The position numbers and the translations under genes were made by a program. DNA of 64,000 nucleotides from Gnetum montanum (Eukaryota > Streptophyta > Gnetopsida > Gnetales > Gnetaceae), in the NCBI GenBank assembly GCA_015680685.1, contig MNCI01004095.1, forward strand, positions 40,659 to 104,658, written 5' to 3'. The notes beneath the pieces are model-generated. The model was not told where the DNA came from, ran no database searches, and worked only from the letters and a program-made list of their open reading frames with translations. This document shows positions 13,068-28,000 of the stretch, in pieces (the first letter of the stretch is position 1; every line of letters begins with the position of its first letter).

Positions 13068-16000
13068 NGCTGTGCTTTCTCCACCGATGGCTTAGTCTCC
13101 AAATTTTCAAACTCTACTTGTAGTTGTTCCTTGCTGCCCGAGAGTTCGTGCACAATCTTCTTGATTAGGTCCTTCAGGGACAAGGCCCACCACACACAAA
13201 AATAGGCAAATCCCATCCATTCCATCATCTGCATCACCTTACTGAAGGTGATGAATTTGCCGAAAAACCCCGCAATACGCCTGAGGAAGTCTAGGTTCCA
13301 CATCTCCCATGGAATCCTAGAAATGCACACCCACACAGGTGCACAAGCAAATAGGTCCAGCTCTCTGTGTGCCCCTAGCCACCAAGCCACTAGGGGGTCA
13401 AAGCAAGCCCTCCAGCACCGTAGAACCATAGTCCGCCTTGGAGGACCATATCGTAGTCTTCCTTTGTCTGAAAAATAAATAGAAGCAAGTCCTCCAACAA
13501 GCTTCTCATGTCCACCGCCCCTACTCCCCACACCTCCTTCACCCAGCATCGGATAAGGTCTATCCAAGGGTAGGCGCTAGAAGACACAAAGCATCCTATC
13601 AGACTATGTTCCATCATTTGCACCCCATCCATTGGCAGTTCACTGACCCAAAGGCGCATGATGCCATTCAAGCAGAAGCATTCCTCGATGTCCCCATTCG
13701 CCGCCCTAGAGCCCCACTTAGTAAATCCCCCCATAGCATGCCCCTTGGGGTCGACTACCTGCGGACTGGGCCGTGCGCCATCACCGTGCACATAGTGCAC
13801 GTTCCCTCCACACACATTGCACCCATTGTTGTCGCTCGCACCCATTCTCTGTTGGTTCCAGATAGGAGACAATGGATCCTAATTGGGGACCATTTGGTGT
13901 GTTCTTTCTTGTTTTGTTAGATGCATTTTGTTGCCATGCTTATATTAGATTTGTGTTTACTTTGATTTAAATTCATGTTTTACAAGTTGGATTTAATAGT
14001 GGGATGCAGTTTAAATTTCTTGAGATACCCTATTTCTTTGATAGATCCAACTACATATATTAGAAGACAAGCATGAGGTTTTTCTTGCAATCTATGGATT
14101 TTGACATTTGGCCTTTGGTGGAGCATGGATATTTAGAACCCATTGAAATCCATACAACTCCAAGTGGGAATTCATACACAATTCCCAAGGATATAAGTAA
14201 GCGAACAGATGAGGATAAGAGATCTCATGTGGCTAATGCAAAAAGCATGAATGCCTTCTATTATGTCCCATGTCCCAAAGTTATTTGTTGTAAGATTGGA
14301 AAGGAAATTTCATACCACCTTAAATCCAAACATGAAGGAACCACTATGGTAAAAAAATCAAAACCTCAAATCATCAAGCATCAATTCAGGCATCTCAAAA
14401 TGAAGGAAGATGAGACCATCAAAGAGTATTTCTTCAGAATCACCAAAGTTGCATATGCTCTTAAAGGACTTGGGGTAGACTGTCCTAATTCAAGAATTTG
14501 TCAAACAAATATTGAGCAATCTTCTTAAGAGATTTCATACTAAGGTCACAACTATCCTTGAGGTCAGAGACACAAGTATAATGAGGGTTGATAAACTTCA
14601 AGGAAAAACTTGGAAGCCTATGAGTTGTCTCTTCAAGAAGATGAAGAAAGTAAACCTTTAGAGAAAAACATTGCTTTGAAGACTCAAAGGAAACTGAGAA
14701 AGATGATTCAAATGAGTTAAATGAAGAATTGGCTCTTCTAACCAAGAAATTTAGCAAATTTTTCAAAAGGAATTCAACAAAGGCAAGAAATCAACAAACA
14801 ATAACAAAAAGGGTGATAAGGACAAGAAAAGTGAAATCCAATGCTACTATTGCCATGGATATGGACATGTTGCATCTGAGTGTCCAATGGAAAGAAAATG
14901 AAGGGTAAGAAAGGAAAATCTAAAGGCAAGAAAGCTTTGTGTTCTCGGGATGAATCTGAAATATCCTGATAAGAAGAAGAAGTGAGAAGTGCAATCTTGT
15001 GCTCACGATGGCACTTGAAGGAGAAGATTAGCCAGATGATGAACAGGAAAGTATGGATGAGGAGGACAAGTATGAGCTACTTACTTTATTCAACAAGCTT
15101 CAATGCATATGCAAAAAAATGAAAACGTTTTTGGCCAATGCCAAATTTTGTCATTGTTGTCATTTTCATATTTCATGTTCAAAAGTTTAAAAAATTCAAA
15201 GTTGTACAGCAAGGAGAAATCATAAAAGTCAAAGACATGTTAGAAAGTAACATTGTAAAGGGGATAAAATCACACAAAGAAAGGGCCAGGCCTCTCTCCC
15301 TTGCTATAAATAGAGGCCAAGGGCCTCCAAATCTTCAAATAGTGACTGAGCAGCTAGTGCGGAAGTGTTCAATTTTCAGCAGTACCATCATTTTGTTTTT
15401 TCTTCTCTCTTGCTCCTCCATCAATCCATTTGAGGATGTTATTGTTGAGCATTGAAGCTCTCAAGAATTTCTGTTCTAAATCCCTCCTTTCATGATCAAT
15501 GAAGTATTCAATCTGTTCTCATATTGAAAAGCCGTTCATATCAATTTCGAATACAAAATCTTCTTGCAATCTCACATTCTCAATTTCACAATTTCTCAAT
15601 CCCCAATCCTCACATTTCACAGCTCTCATATATCACAAATCCTCAAAGATCATCAAAGATTCAAAGAAGACAGGAGTTCATAGAAAGAATATGAAGATTC
15701 AAGTCATTTTAGAAAAGCTCTTGTCATTTTGATACATTCTCAATACATACTGAACAGAGCTCTAACATTTCACGTCATTTCATTACTGAAAAGCATCATA
15801 CGCATCAAATCTTAGATCTATTGATGTCAATTTGAAGATTTTCACTTGTATCTCATGTCAAAGATTAAGTTCTCATTTTCATTTCTCTTGTCTCATTTAT
15901 GCAATGTATCATTCAATCTCATTAGTCTTGTCTTCTACATTCGTAGATGTGCAGATTCATTACAAGTTTGTGGCAAAACAAATCAGATTTCATCCGGATT

Positions 16001-19000
16001 GGGCAATTTCAAAATCAGAAGTTTTGACAATCAATTACCATTGATTCTTGATGATCAACAGCGGTATCATCAATTTTTTTGTCAGAGGCTGATCAATTTT
16101 ATCAGTGGTGCAACGATTTCTAGCAATGAAGAACAACCATATCAATCTCAATCGCCCCAACAAAAAACAGTGACATAACAAAGATTGCTAAGATATCAAT
16201 CTCGATCAATTTCAACTGTGTGCAGCAATATCTCAAATTTCTAAAAGATTTCAAGCATTTTGCCTCATATTGCATGTAGCAACATCCAACAATATCTAAA
16301 AATCAGGTTCATTGCTTGATCTCAACTTCATCAACAGCCAGCGATGTTGAGAGTCGAAACCAAAATTTTCATGAAGAGCTAAAACTTGAGGCACAAGCAT
16401 TTGAACTTCAAGCCAAGGAAAATTCTCACAAAGACTTGCAAGCTAGATGTCACTTCTTTAAGAAATGTATCCAAAAAAAGGGATGAACAACTTCAACAAA
16501 AGGAATAAGAAATCAAGTACCATCAAGGAGCTCAATGACTCTCATGCCATTGTTGGGTGTTAAGCCCAAGAAATTGCAAATCTCAAAAGTGCACTTGAGA
16601 AGTTTATACATGGGACAACCACATTGAATGTTATGATGAGAAAGACAAGGCAAGCTAGAGAGAGGATAGGTCTTGGCTACAAGGCCACTTAAAGCAATTG
16701 GATAAGAGAAAGTAAAGGGAACCATCTACCCAAGTATGAATTTCTTTTAGGAAACTCCTGCATTCAATGTTATTATTGTTATAATTATGGTCATATTCAA
16801 TATTACTATCCATATAGACCATACTACAATTATGCAAATGTAAGGTTTCCTGAGACTAACCAAGGCATGTACAAGAAGAATCAACAAAAACCCAAAGTGA
16901 GGAAGGTGTGGGTTCTAAAGAGAGAAAATCATAAAGTATATATGGCTAAATTGGACCCTCCAGAAAAATCAACAACCTTTTGGTATCTTGATAGCAGATA
17001 TTCTAGGCATATGACCAATGATCGTTCAAGATTCATATCTCTATCAAGTTATGAAGGTGGAAATGTCACTTTTGGAGATAATAGCAAAGCCTATGTCAAG
17101 GGAAAAGGAACAATTGGAGATAAAAATTCTCCCAAAATTGAGAACGTTCTTAATGTTGTAGGGTTAAAACATATCATGTTAAGTCTAAGTCAGCTTTGTG
17201 ATGATGGTAAATCTGTATCATTTCAAGCTGACCACTGTATTATGAAGGATGCCAAAATAGATGAAGTGATACTCATGGAACATAGATCAGGTAACATAAT
17301 TGCGATTTAAGTAGATATAATTTGAAAATGTTTGATTAGCAAATCAGAGGACAGCTTATTATGGCATAAAAGGTTGGGCCACTTAAATTTTGAAAGCCTT
17401 AGCAAGCCTTCTAAAAATCAAATTGTTAAAGGATTACCGAACATTCAGTCTAAGAAGGATACTGTTAAAATGCCTTGAAATTCTGTTGCCCTTTTGTGTA
17501 GACAGCTTGTAATATTGTGAACATTATTGGGTTACGTTATAGTAATTTTTCAAAATCTGTGTTAGCTGTGTAACTGTTTGCCGGATGTCAGTTATTTGAG
17601 CAACTTGAAAATTTATGGGTTTTAATACGATATGTCAGATGTTTTTCCTATGATTCACTTCAACAACCAAAGATTTTTGTATCCCTTGTGTTCCTACCTT
17701 GTCCTTGTAACCCCTATATTAATTATATGATCCAACGTGAGAGAGATGTAACAAATTCCTCACCGAGGGTAAGAATATCATGCCTTCACAGGTCATGTGC
17801 CAAAACCTGGCCGAAGCAGCTGAGAATAGCTGCTTGTTAATTGATAGATACTATAATAATACAGAAGAAATTGAGAAGTAAAACACTAACTATATACCTT
17901 TAGTTTAGATGAATTTTGTACATTATTGAGTCTGTTCCAACTAGAAGCTGCCTCCAAAAGTAGATTAATGTTTGAAACAGAGAGATTCATGTTGAACTTA
18001 TTTGTAAATGTTATATGCACCTGTGTGGAGATGCCAAATGGAAGATTGTTGGACTCATATCTGCATACCAAAAAAATTAATATAACATCAATAATGCTTT
18101 AATATGATGTTATTCAATAAATTTACCAATCCATTTGTAACGACTTGCTTAATTGAAACAAGGAATGTCAAAATTTTATGCTGCAAATGTAGTTACCCAA
18201 TACATCCATCTACTGGTTCAATTAAGGGTTCCCATGATTTACATCTTTCATTATAGGACTTTACTAACATGGACAACCTCAAGTCAGAATACATGTTATT
18301 CAATACTCCATAAGAACTGAATGTAACACTGTTCAAATCAAACTTCAGCAATGGAACCATCTGAAAACACGGAGAATGACAATTAGAATTCCAACTGAGC
18401 AGCGATTGCAAAAGAACTGGACAATTTATTTCCACTAATTTTACCAGTAAATCCCTTATTTTTTTGGCTTCTATCATATTTGTACAGGTTAAAGCCTTAC
18501 CGAGCCCCCAAAATCATCAAATAATGTTGCTGATAGTCTCTGCAATTTTGCCTCAACCGTTGTATCATAAGATTGTTCAGAATTTTGAGTAGAAAGAGAC
18601 ACAGCAAACCTGCTAGGTGGCTTTTTTGATTCTTCCCACACAAAAAAGGTTCCAACCTATGGATTGGGCACCAAAGTGTGTGTCAGCTCCCTTGTAATAA
18701 AAATGTGCACGCAACTATCTTCATTTTTAAAATATAAAGAAGATCTTGTTTTATGAATTTACCTTGTGATCAATAGTCCATATGCTAAAACGTTCTTTTA
18801 TATGTTTTAGTTCATCAGTATCCCAAATTTGGGTATCGGGGAATTGATGTCTACCAACCAAATCATATCGAACGCATCGCAATAGACTGCCTACTTCAGG
18901 TTTTGATAAACTTTTACTTGCAATACAACCTAATGCAACATACCCTGGAGGTGCTTGAGGAAACCAAAAAGATAAAGCATCTATGTCTCTATTCTTTTTT

Positions 19001-22000
19001 ATCACTGCAACTTTCTGGAAATTTAGTGGTGCCTTGAAAAGAGCCTCATCATCTTGAAGAGCAACACTCACGGAAGGAGGCTCATACCTGCATTTAAAAA
19101 ACAAAAATGACTTGCAAGATACAAAATGATATGATTGATAAAGGAAAATAATGTAAACATTTTTGTTTTAAATTAAATGCATTTAGTACCCATGAAGAGC
19201 AATATCACCAACAAAAACGCAGCCAGGTGGACAAATGGGACGCCATATTGAGATACTATTTTTGGAACTTATACCCTTATTTGACCATATCTGTTCAAAA
19301 TGAACAACATTTTGAAATATATGTTGTGCAGGCAAGGATCCTGAGATTCTAAGACACTTAAATTTTTCATTACAAGAGATGTTTCTATTCTGGTCCAGAT
19401 TTTCTGCATGAGGTTCAGGATTTTCAGGTTTCCAAGTAAACACAACTTGGCGGAGGTCATAAGGTCTCCAGTATGATTGATAAATTTCCGACTCTGAAGG
19501 TAAGAATGAACCCACAGAGTTATCAACCCGCAGAAATGCCTGAACGTTACTGCCACAATTTCTGCATTATCACATGTTAAACAAAATAAAATAGAGAATA
19601 GAAGATTAATAAAATATATCTCTGGATTTAAGAATATTAAATACAGTAGTTGAATATGATAAAATGTTAGAAACATACTGCTCTTGATTGATAAAAATGC
19701 AATCTTGAAATGGGCAAGGAGTTAACAAGCTAGCTGAAACACACAAAGTAGACGATTGTGATGGTGGCTGTCTGCCACATGACACAATGCAACCTAGAGC
19801 AATATATCCGTCAGGTGCAATGGGCATCCAAACTGTGCATTCATCCTGTTCAGAAGTGTCTTCTAAATCTGATGTTTTAATATATTCAGGTTCCTTAATA
19901 TCTGGTTCTGGAACTGTTTGATGTTCGTTAAGCTGCCATGGGTTGCAACATGACGACCAAACAAGCTGAAACCGTAAAGGTCTCTTTACTTTGGCATAAC
20001 TTGTGTTCAATGCAATAACACCTTTTGACGGACGTTCATCACTAAATTCAAAAAATGAAGCTTTAACTGATAGAAATAAGATAGCCGCACCAAAACTGAT
20101 AAATGACAGGCATTTACACTTACGTTGGTGTGATACAATCCCCAAGAACTGCAAAACCTGGCGGAGCTTGTGGCCTCCAGAAAGCAAATTTTTGCTTTGA
20201 AGAATTTTCTATAGAAAGGTAAACAAATATCTGGCAATTGAAGTCAAATCTAAAACATCCTAGTATTTAAAATTTTAGCATGTGAAAATTCTGGTTATTA
20301 GTCGGTAAAAAAATATACAGATTAACAGCAACAGTAAGCATACCGTTGTCGGTCCAAATTTTGTCAAATTGGTAGCATTCCATTGTGGCTTTCTTTGAGG
20401 TCATACGAAAGGAAATCATTATGTCTTCCTCAATCCTCATGAACAACTGTAATATACTATATGAAAAGTTTATGAACAGTTCGGAAATGGATATATTAAC
20501 AGCCTTCTTTCCGCAGCTCTCGTTATATTTAATAACCGTATCAAAAGGTTCTATAACCCGAACACCACTGCTTGCTTCAACTCTTAAACCCAGGAAACTT
20601 GCAGTTACTTCTGTACCATCTTCACTCGTTTGCAGCCTGAGAAAATTATTATGTGCAAAAATACTGTTACATAGACTATTTATAATTTATATCTATAATT
20701 TGGCTGAGAGAATCTTGCAAGAGCCAAGTTGAATTTTAGTTCATCTACTCTATTGAAAATTATCCAAGTCACCAATTTACCAGATATGATCTTTTCCATA
20801 ACAAGTCTTGTGCTGTAAAATATTTCTAAATTCTCATGATTTGTTGTTTTCTATACATGCTTCCCTTGCTCTTCCGAATTTCATTCCTTGTGCATTGCAA
20901 TAAGAAGACATAAATAGAGAAGCCATGAATACACTTGGAGGAAATATGTTGCCATTATGGATGAAATATTATTTAGTGTTACCAATAGACACTCCCAAAG
21001 CATTATGGATGGAATATTATTTAGCATTACTAATTTATGACTCATAGTTAGCCTCTTGGCTAAAACAAAATGATTGAATTATTTAAATGTTTATGGCATG
21101 CGCAAAATAGATTGATTTTCAAGCAAGTGCTGCTTCCTCATCCTACGTAGATTGATGCAGAGGATTGTAGATTGTGGAGAGAAGCTTTGGCTGCAATGGG
21201 GGTGATGCCGACATTTGAATCATCCTATCAACAATACCAGCAGAAGGCTGAGCTGTGGGACCTAGTGTGCTCCGTGGGGTGGGAGTCTCTGCTTCCCAAG
21301 CTAGTGGGGGATCTGGTTTTGCCAACTAGCATGACACTTTGATGACCTTCCGTGGGGTCAAGATCAACCTCACTGAAGAGGCTTTGGCGAGGGCTTTAGG
21401 TGTGCCGATGATGGGGGAAGAAATTTTTCCTGTCACTAGGGGGCTTTAGGACGCCTAGAGTTTCTGTCTAGGACATATCCTCGAATTGCTAGTTGTTAGG
21501 TGTAATGAACCACTTCTCCTTGAGTTTTTGCATTAATGATTGTAATAGTCTTTTGTGTGTCTGTATGCATGTTTTGTTGCCAAGTTGTGTGTGTGCTTTG
21601 GTGGAAAAGGCTAATTGGAATAGTAATAAATTTGTTGACCATATTTTTATATGTATTATGATTCAATGTTTAAATACTGTATGCATAAGAAATATGATTT
21701 AAAATACACGTTGGGAATTTTTTGGCTTGGGGGAATACGAACAGTCCCCAACAGGTCAGTTACAAGAAACCATTCATTATCCCTTATTCCACCTACAAAT
21801 AGGAAGAGGAGGAGAGGGGAAAAAAGTAGGACACACACAAGGCAAAAGTAACTTTGCAGAACACAAAAAAGAAAAAAAAAAGGAGGATACATCAAGAAGA
21901 TGTGTGGCTGCGAAGGGAGAGAAGACTATCGTTGCTACAAGAGATAACAAAGAGGAAGAAAACAAGTGCAGCATAGCAGTCCAATATTCGGATACTTCCT

Positions 22001-25000
22001 CCTAGAAAGCAAGATATCTAAGCAAGGAGGTAAAATGATTCATCTTTGTTATGTTTGATAATGGCTAGCAAGCGCTGATTTTCTCATACTTCTCTCTTCT
22101 TGCTTGTTTAACCACCTTCACAATGCTTGTATGAAAATATCAAGATTGTTGTTGTAAGCTTAGACTTATATTTTTCTTTGATCTTTCTGCCCAACCTTTG
22201 CAATGAGTGGGATGAGAATTGTTTCTGTAATGATTCAGAAACACCCATAATGATTTGCGGCATTTATGGCAAAGGATTGCCAAGGAAAATATCAAGACTG
22301 TTGTTGTAAGCTTAGACTTATATTTTTTGGATCTCTTCGCCCATCCTCTGCACTCTCATGCCTGAAAGAGTGGGATAAGAGTTATTTTTGTAATGATTCA
22401 AAAACACACATAATGATTTGGGGCATTTTTGGCAAAGGATTGCCAACAGGGGCTATGGATCCCTGATGTGAGGATTTGTACCGCCAGCAGAAAGCGAGAG
22501 CATCCTTGGGCCCATCGATAATTGTGAATTGTTGAATTCTTGGATTTTGGTTGGAATTTGGATGATAAACTCTCCCCTTTTGAATGCATAAATCTTGGAT
22601 TTGGATCTCGAATTATACTTATTTTCTTCCTACACCTTCTCGAAAACCTAGGATGTTAATTTATTTGGATCTCGAAAACCTAGGATGTTAATTTATGGTT
22701 ATGATCTAGCTATTCTCTGCTATTGAACATATGAATTTCCTGATTTATGATTACTGGTAAAGTGGTTACAATAGTTAAATTCAGATCCTGTTTTTGTGTG
22801 TGGCTGGAAATTATAAAATATTATTATGTGATTGAACAATTATGAGATTATTATTTTATCTGTTTATGTGGTTGTTTCCTTGGTTTTCAAATGCGCAAAT
22901 GATCCTGATTAAATATTGCTTTTTAGGTTGAATGATAAAAAGCTTTTATCTTTTAATCTAATGCATCTTGCACAAATATTTTATTATGCCTATTTCTTTT
23001 TAAATTTATCTCTTAATTCTTAAATTAATATTGATTGGCCTGTTTCAAAGCTAGATCTAGGCATTATTGATCTCATTTTAAATTTTAAAGGTTAATGTTG
23101 GTTCCATTGTTGTAGAAAGAAAGCCACCTGGGCATTTTCTTTTTTCAACTTTCTTTCTTTTAGGGGGCTTTGGGTGCTAGCTCTTGCTCCCTATGAGTGG
23201 GTGTTACATTAGGTGTTGCATTCAACCCTTTCCGATTTATGGCAAATGGTGGCCAATTTGATAGAGCATTTTTTCATCCACTTTGAAAATGGGTTGAAGC
23301 TTCAACACACCCACATTGTGTTTATGAAGTGTCTACAAATGGGATGCCAAGTTAATCTTCCTGAGTTTTTTCTAGCATCCCTAAGGTGTTGACGGTCGAG
23401 GAGACATTTAGGGTTAATTTTGGCACCATGGAGAGAGGCTGGGGAAATTCATGTTGTCCATCCAATGCATCTTTCAATCACACCATCTTTTACATACAGA
23501 GGAAGACCATGGGTGCTGCCATGGATAGTCCAAGTGGGATGATTGTTCTGGCTCTCATGGTTGTTGGGCAAGGGCATTCTGCTATGGCAGTGTCACAAGA
23601 GGAGATTGTTCAAGGTGGGAATGACCCTGTGGGGTCGGAGCCTATCTAGACTAGGGGGAGTTGGAGTTGTGGCTGGGTTTGGCTCAAGAGGAGGTGGCTA
23701 CCATGGCTAGGGCCTAGGAGCATTGTGTGTGGGAGGCCACATGGGCTACACATGAGGAGTTTTCGCAACGCCATCTTCATGAGACAGAGATGCAGCACAG
23801 GGAGGATCTAGAGGCGCTTTGTTGACAAAGACTTGTCAAGGATGCTAGGGTGCAAGCTACTCTTGAAGAGCAATTTAGGAAGGACATCGGGAGGAGCTAC
23901 AGAGGGAGACCCTCCAGTAGAAGGCATTGGAGAGGGAGGCCAACAAACAATGGGCTCATGAGTCTTAGGAAGACATCAAACAATAGAAACAACTAACACT
24001 GCCTCAGGATCAATACCATGGCTTGGCTGCATGCGGGGAAATAATTGTATATGAGGATGCAAATCAACCGGGAGGTTTCTTGGTAGGAGCTTTGGCACCA
24101 TATTAGGCTTGCCTCGATGAAATTGCATCTTGATGGGGTTGGGTTGGCCATCTCCTTTGCTAGGAAGGTGAAGAAATTTAAGCTTTTCTAGGAGGGGGTG
24201 GCTTTTGTGGACTCCAAGGAGCACCATGCACAATTGGATGCTCTACACTTGCAGTTGTCTCCACATTGTCGTTGTGATCAGATGCCTTGCCATCCTTAAG
24301 AAGGAGCGGGGCAGGGCGGGGCGGGGGGGCGCACGGGGGGTGGTGGGGGTGTTTTGGTTTCTATTTGTGTTCATTCTGTGTTTTTGTTGATGTTTGTCTT
24401 TTGACGGGCTTTTGGCCTTCGTCCATTCTTTCTCTTATTTTTATTCTGGTTTTAATGATATTGTGTGGCTAGGGTGCTTTGCAAGTGTTTGGGGTTTGTT
24501 TTTGGTGCTTTTTGTTTTGGGGAGGCAGGGGTGGTGGGGTGGTGGGGGTGGGCACTTTGGTTTTCTAGGATGCAGTTCTAGCTCTAGGGTCCTTGGGGAT
24601 GGCTTCTACCTCCCATCTGTTTGTAAATATTTTCTTTCATTATGATAATAAAACTTTCCTGAAAGTTTTTCTAGAAAAAAAAAACACTTTTGAGAACACA
24701 AGCATGGAGGAGTATGAATGAGGATATGTTGTGAGTAGAAGTGATCAAGGTAGAGATTTTATTTTTATTTTTTTTGAGAGAGAGAGAGAGAATGTTCGGG
24801 ATTGTATTACTGAAAAATTATAGTACAAGAGTATACAGTTCGAGGGTCATCAGAGATGGCCCGCAGAAAACAAAAAGGAGGGGGTGGAAAGCCCCATGCA
24901 AAAACACCAACACCCCAACTCGATAAAACTTTTTCTCCCAGGGGGGTGCACCCCCACCAACAACCAACAACCAACCACCAACAACAAGGGGGGGGGTGCA

Positions 25001-28000
25001 AAAACCAAAAGCGGCAAAGAAAAAGGGGGGGCAAAAACCAAAAGCACGGGGGGCAGAAGAAGCAAAAAATATGCTTNATCATTTGTCGACTCGCCCCTAA
25101 GGGCCCCTCCCTCGCCAGCGATAAGCATATTTTTTGCTTCTTCTGCCCCCCGTGCTTTTGGTTTTTGCCCCCCCTTTTTCTTTGCCGCTTTTGGTTTTTG
25201 CACCCCCCCCCTTGTTGTTGGTGGTTGGTTGTTGGTTGTTGGTGGGGGTGCACCCCCCTGGGAGAAAAAGTTTTATCGAGTTGGGGTGTTGGTGTTTTTG
25301 CATGGGGCTTTCCACCCCCTCCTTTTTGTTTTCTGCGGGCCATCTCTGATGACCCTCGAACTGTATACTCTTGTACTATAATTTTTNCTTATAATTCCAA
25401 AATCTTTACAATATTTGGTAATAACTTGAACATGGATTGATGGAATATGACACACTAACAACTTTAAAGCACATTTTTTTTGAAAAGCAGTTAGGTATAT
25501 TAACAATGGAAAATTCGGTACATACAGTAAACCCCCACCATCAGATCCACAAGGTAAAGAACCACAAACAAAACAGAAATCCCAGAGGAGGGGAGAACCC
25601 TCTTACCCTCCCCCGAAACCACTCAATAGCTCCCATCACACAAAATGGTGGACAACCTAATGCACACCTGCAGTCCACCCCCCACCCCCCAACGGAACCA
25701 TAACCCAAAATCCCTTTTAAAAACAAAAATCATGTAAAACATGAACCAACTCAAGAAAAGTGAAAAATATCATTAAAGATGAAGAGGCAGATGATTGGCC
25801 CGTTCTTGATAGTGAGTTACATTGAGCGTAGCCCAATGCCGTTTGGAATTCACAAAGGTAGCCGCCTCCTAGAAAGCCTAGAGAGATGCAAACCTCCTAG
25901 CACCTTGGCCAAACTCCCCCCTTTGTCCAGATGCAAGTCCTAAGCCTAACATCTAATGTGCCTCCGTAGAGAACTCCAAGGCACGTCCCTACCAATATCC
26001 AAAACAATATATGGGCATCTCCCCTACTGCAACCACAAACAAACATCCTGCTCATGCACGGCATCCAACCTCCAATGTATTTGCACTTCCTCCTCTGCTT
26101 CCTGCTCTTTGCACTATGGCTCGGCCTCCTCTCTCCTTTCCACCTCACATGCCTCCTCATCCATTTGTTGACAAATTTCTGTTCGTAGCTTTGCCTCAAG
26201 CCTTTCATAGGTCATAACCTCAACTAGGTCCCATTTATGCCCATCCTCTTGAGCTATGTCCCAAATATGGCGCTCAATGTCATCCAGCTACCTTTGAAAA
26301 GTCATCTCTCGCTCCTCCCACCTACACTCCCAACAAGGTCTCTTTACTTGAGCCCCTTACTCTTCAACCATTGCCAAAAGCACCTACAAATGAGGCAATC
26401 TAGCCTCCGAAGTTTCAGCACCTTCAAATGCCACGTGAGACCCCTGTTGTTGCATAATCCCCAACCTTGCCTAAGATAAAACCACCTCCTCCTTGGCCTC
26501 CTGGACATGAACCCCCCATCCCCCTTCTCAAAATCACTGGACAACTCAACAACCACCAACAGCTCACTCTTGGTCCTCCACCTACTATAAACAATCTAAA
26601 ATGGGATGCCTCTCATCCTTAAATAGAACAAGTGTGCCCCCTCCCAGAGCACCAAAATCAAGCAAGAATGCCTACCCCGACGTCCCTAAGGCAACATGTC
26701 AAGAAAAAATAGGGGAGTATTCATCACAGTACCCAAACGAAGGCAACGCATAATACTAAAATGCAGCCCTTGTAGTTTAGAAACTTTTCCCGAATGAACA
26801 AAAAACATCTCGACAAGATTAGCAGCAGCCTACAACAAGCCTATTAGGGATGACCTCAAAACCTTCCTGTTCGTCGTCCTTGGAATAGGCCCAAAGAAAA
26901 GAAGCCCCACATCTTGAAGCCCCTAGCCAGCGGTCGAAATGATTTCACCCATGACAAGAATGCCCAAGCAGGCCACAATCGAATTTTCAAATTAGTTAAA
27001 TCTCCTCTCCCCAAAACAAGGTGTGCTCCCCTACCAAATTGGTGAAAAACCCCTCATCTTCTAGGTCTGGTTCTCCCCGAAGCCTGGGCAAAAAGACATC
27101 CCACCCAATCTGCACAACCAACCACCACAACACCTCATTTTCCTAGTAACCTTTACAAGGGGGTTCAAAAGTTGGCATAGTCCCCATTGTCACCCACACT
27201 TCCTTCCAAAGATGTGTTCCTTCAACCACTATCTGTGCTGATGGCAACAACAGGTATCCCTTGAACATGTAGAAATTCCAAGCCCTCCACAAGGACCACA
27301 AAATCGCCGCAATTCTAGAGTTCTCGTCCAACTACCAATGCCTTAGATTAGCCACATGTAGCACGCTGAGGGAAAAAGGGCACTCAAATATAAAGTGCAC
27401 CACTATCTCAATGGTCTCCATGCACAATGGACATGTGTCCACAACCTCCAGGATTGATTAGCCAAATAAACATCTTTATCTTCTCAGGTACGATCCCTTT
27501 CCATAGGCCCCTCCACCCCCAACACATGGGATACTGACTTATGATTAGCTGCTTCGAGGTCGGCCCTGCCAACCCCAATTGACGCATGTGAACTGACATC
27601 CTTATATCTCCAAGGAAATGAGATCATGTGCTTCAATGAAGTACAAGAACTCTTGAGCACCAGGGGGATCTTGGGCTCCCCCATCAGACTTCTCCCACCC
27701 ATATAGCCTTTGATTGAAGGCCCCTACTATAATCCATAGTCTTCGATCTCAAACTAGGGAAGCAATCCTCTAAAGCTCCTACAATCGCTCTTCCCAATGT
27801 TGAGCACCATAAAAATTCGTTATCCAAATGTCAATATCCGTGAGAAACACCGTAAGGCTCCATGTGGAGCAATCAACAACCTTGAAATGCCCATGTGAGA
27901 GTCCTCCAACTCTTCCACCACTAGCAACAGCCTGAGCCTGCCACCCTGGCCACTTGAGGCATCTTGTTATAATATCTTCTAATGTTTTTAAAGTTTTCAC

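Larger units (their letters stand above)
21497..23180 (+). mobile_element. LTR-like element inserted in the LINE (copy A)
   Basis: Starts near tgtaatgaaccacttctcc. The first 230 bp match, in reverse complement, the sequence at 54,650-54,880, and 21,720-21,785 matches the reverse of 53,810-53,990. Both copies therefore belong to one repeat family that starts with TGTAA. It contains a 155-bp tandem duplication at 22,133-22,450. No coding region is recognised. The right border is approximate. Confidence 0.6.
21130..24685 (+). mobile_element. LINE 3' half, interrupted by another element
   Basis: The plus strand shows LWREALAAMGVMPTFESSYQ (21,178-21,237), then TFRGVKINLTEEALARALGV (21,343-21,402) and EEIFPVTRGL, homologous to the domain at 61,120-61,480. 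Foreign sequence follows from 21,497 to about 23,180. LINE reading resumes with QMGCQVNLPEFFLASLR (23,337-23,388), a Q/E/R coiled coil (23,680-23,960), a J-like module with HLD (24,080-24,290) and a 3' tail with an A run at 24,676-24,686. All frames are broken. Confidence 0.8.

Noticed and set aside
12904-13567. Frames containing a run of glycines
   Set aside because: The glycine run is the poly-C tract with an N. The part above 13,070 is true LINE ORF1, the part below is not joined reliably.
15305-15319. TATA box as promoter of a host gene
   Set aside because: No coding region follows. It lies in LTR-like sequence that splits a Copia gag.
24807-25440. Open frames of up to 194 codons on both strands
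   Set aside because: They span the fold-back and an N. The same peptides appear on both strands because of the palindrome.
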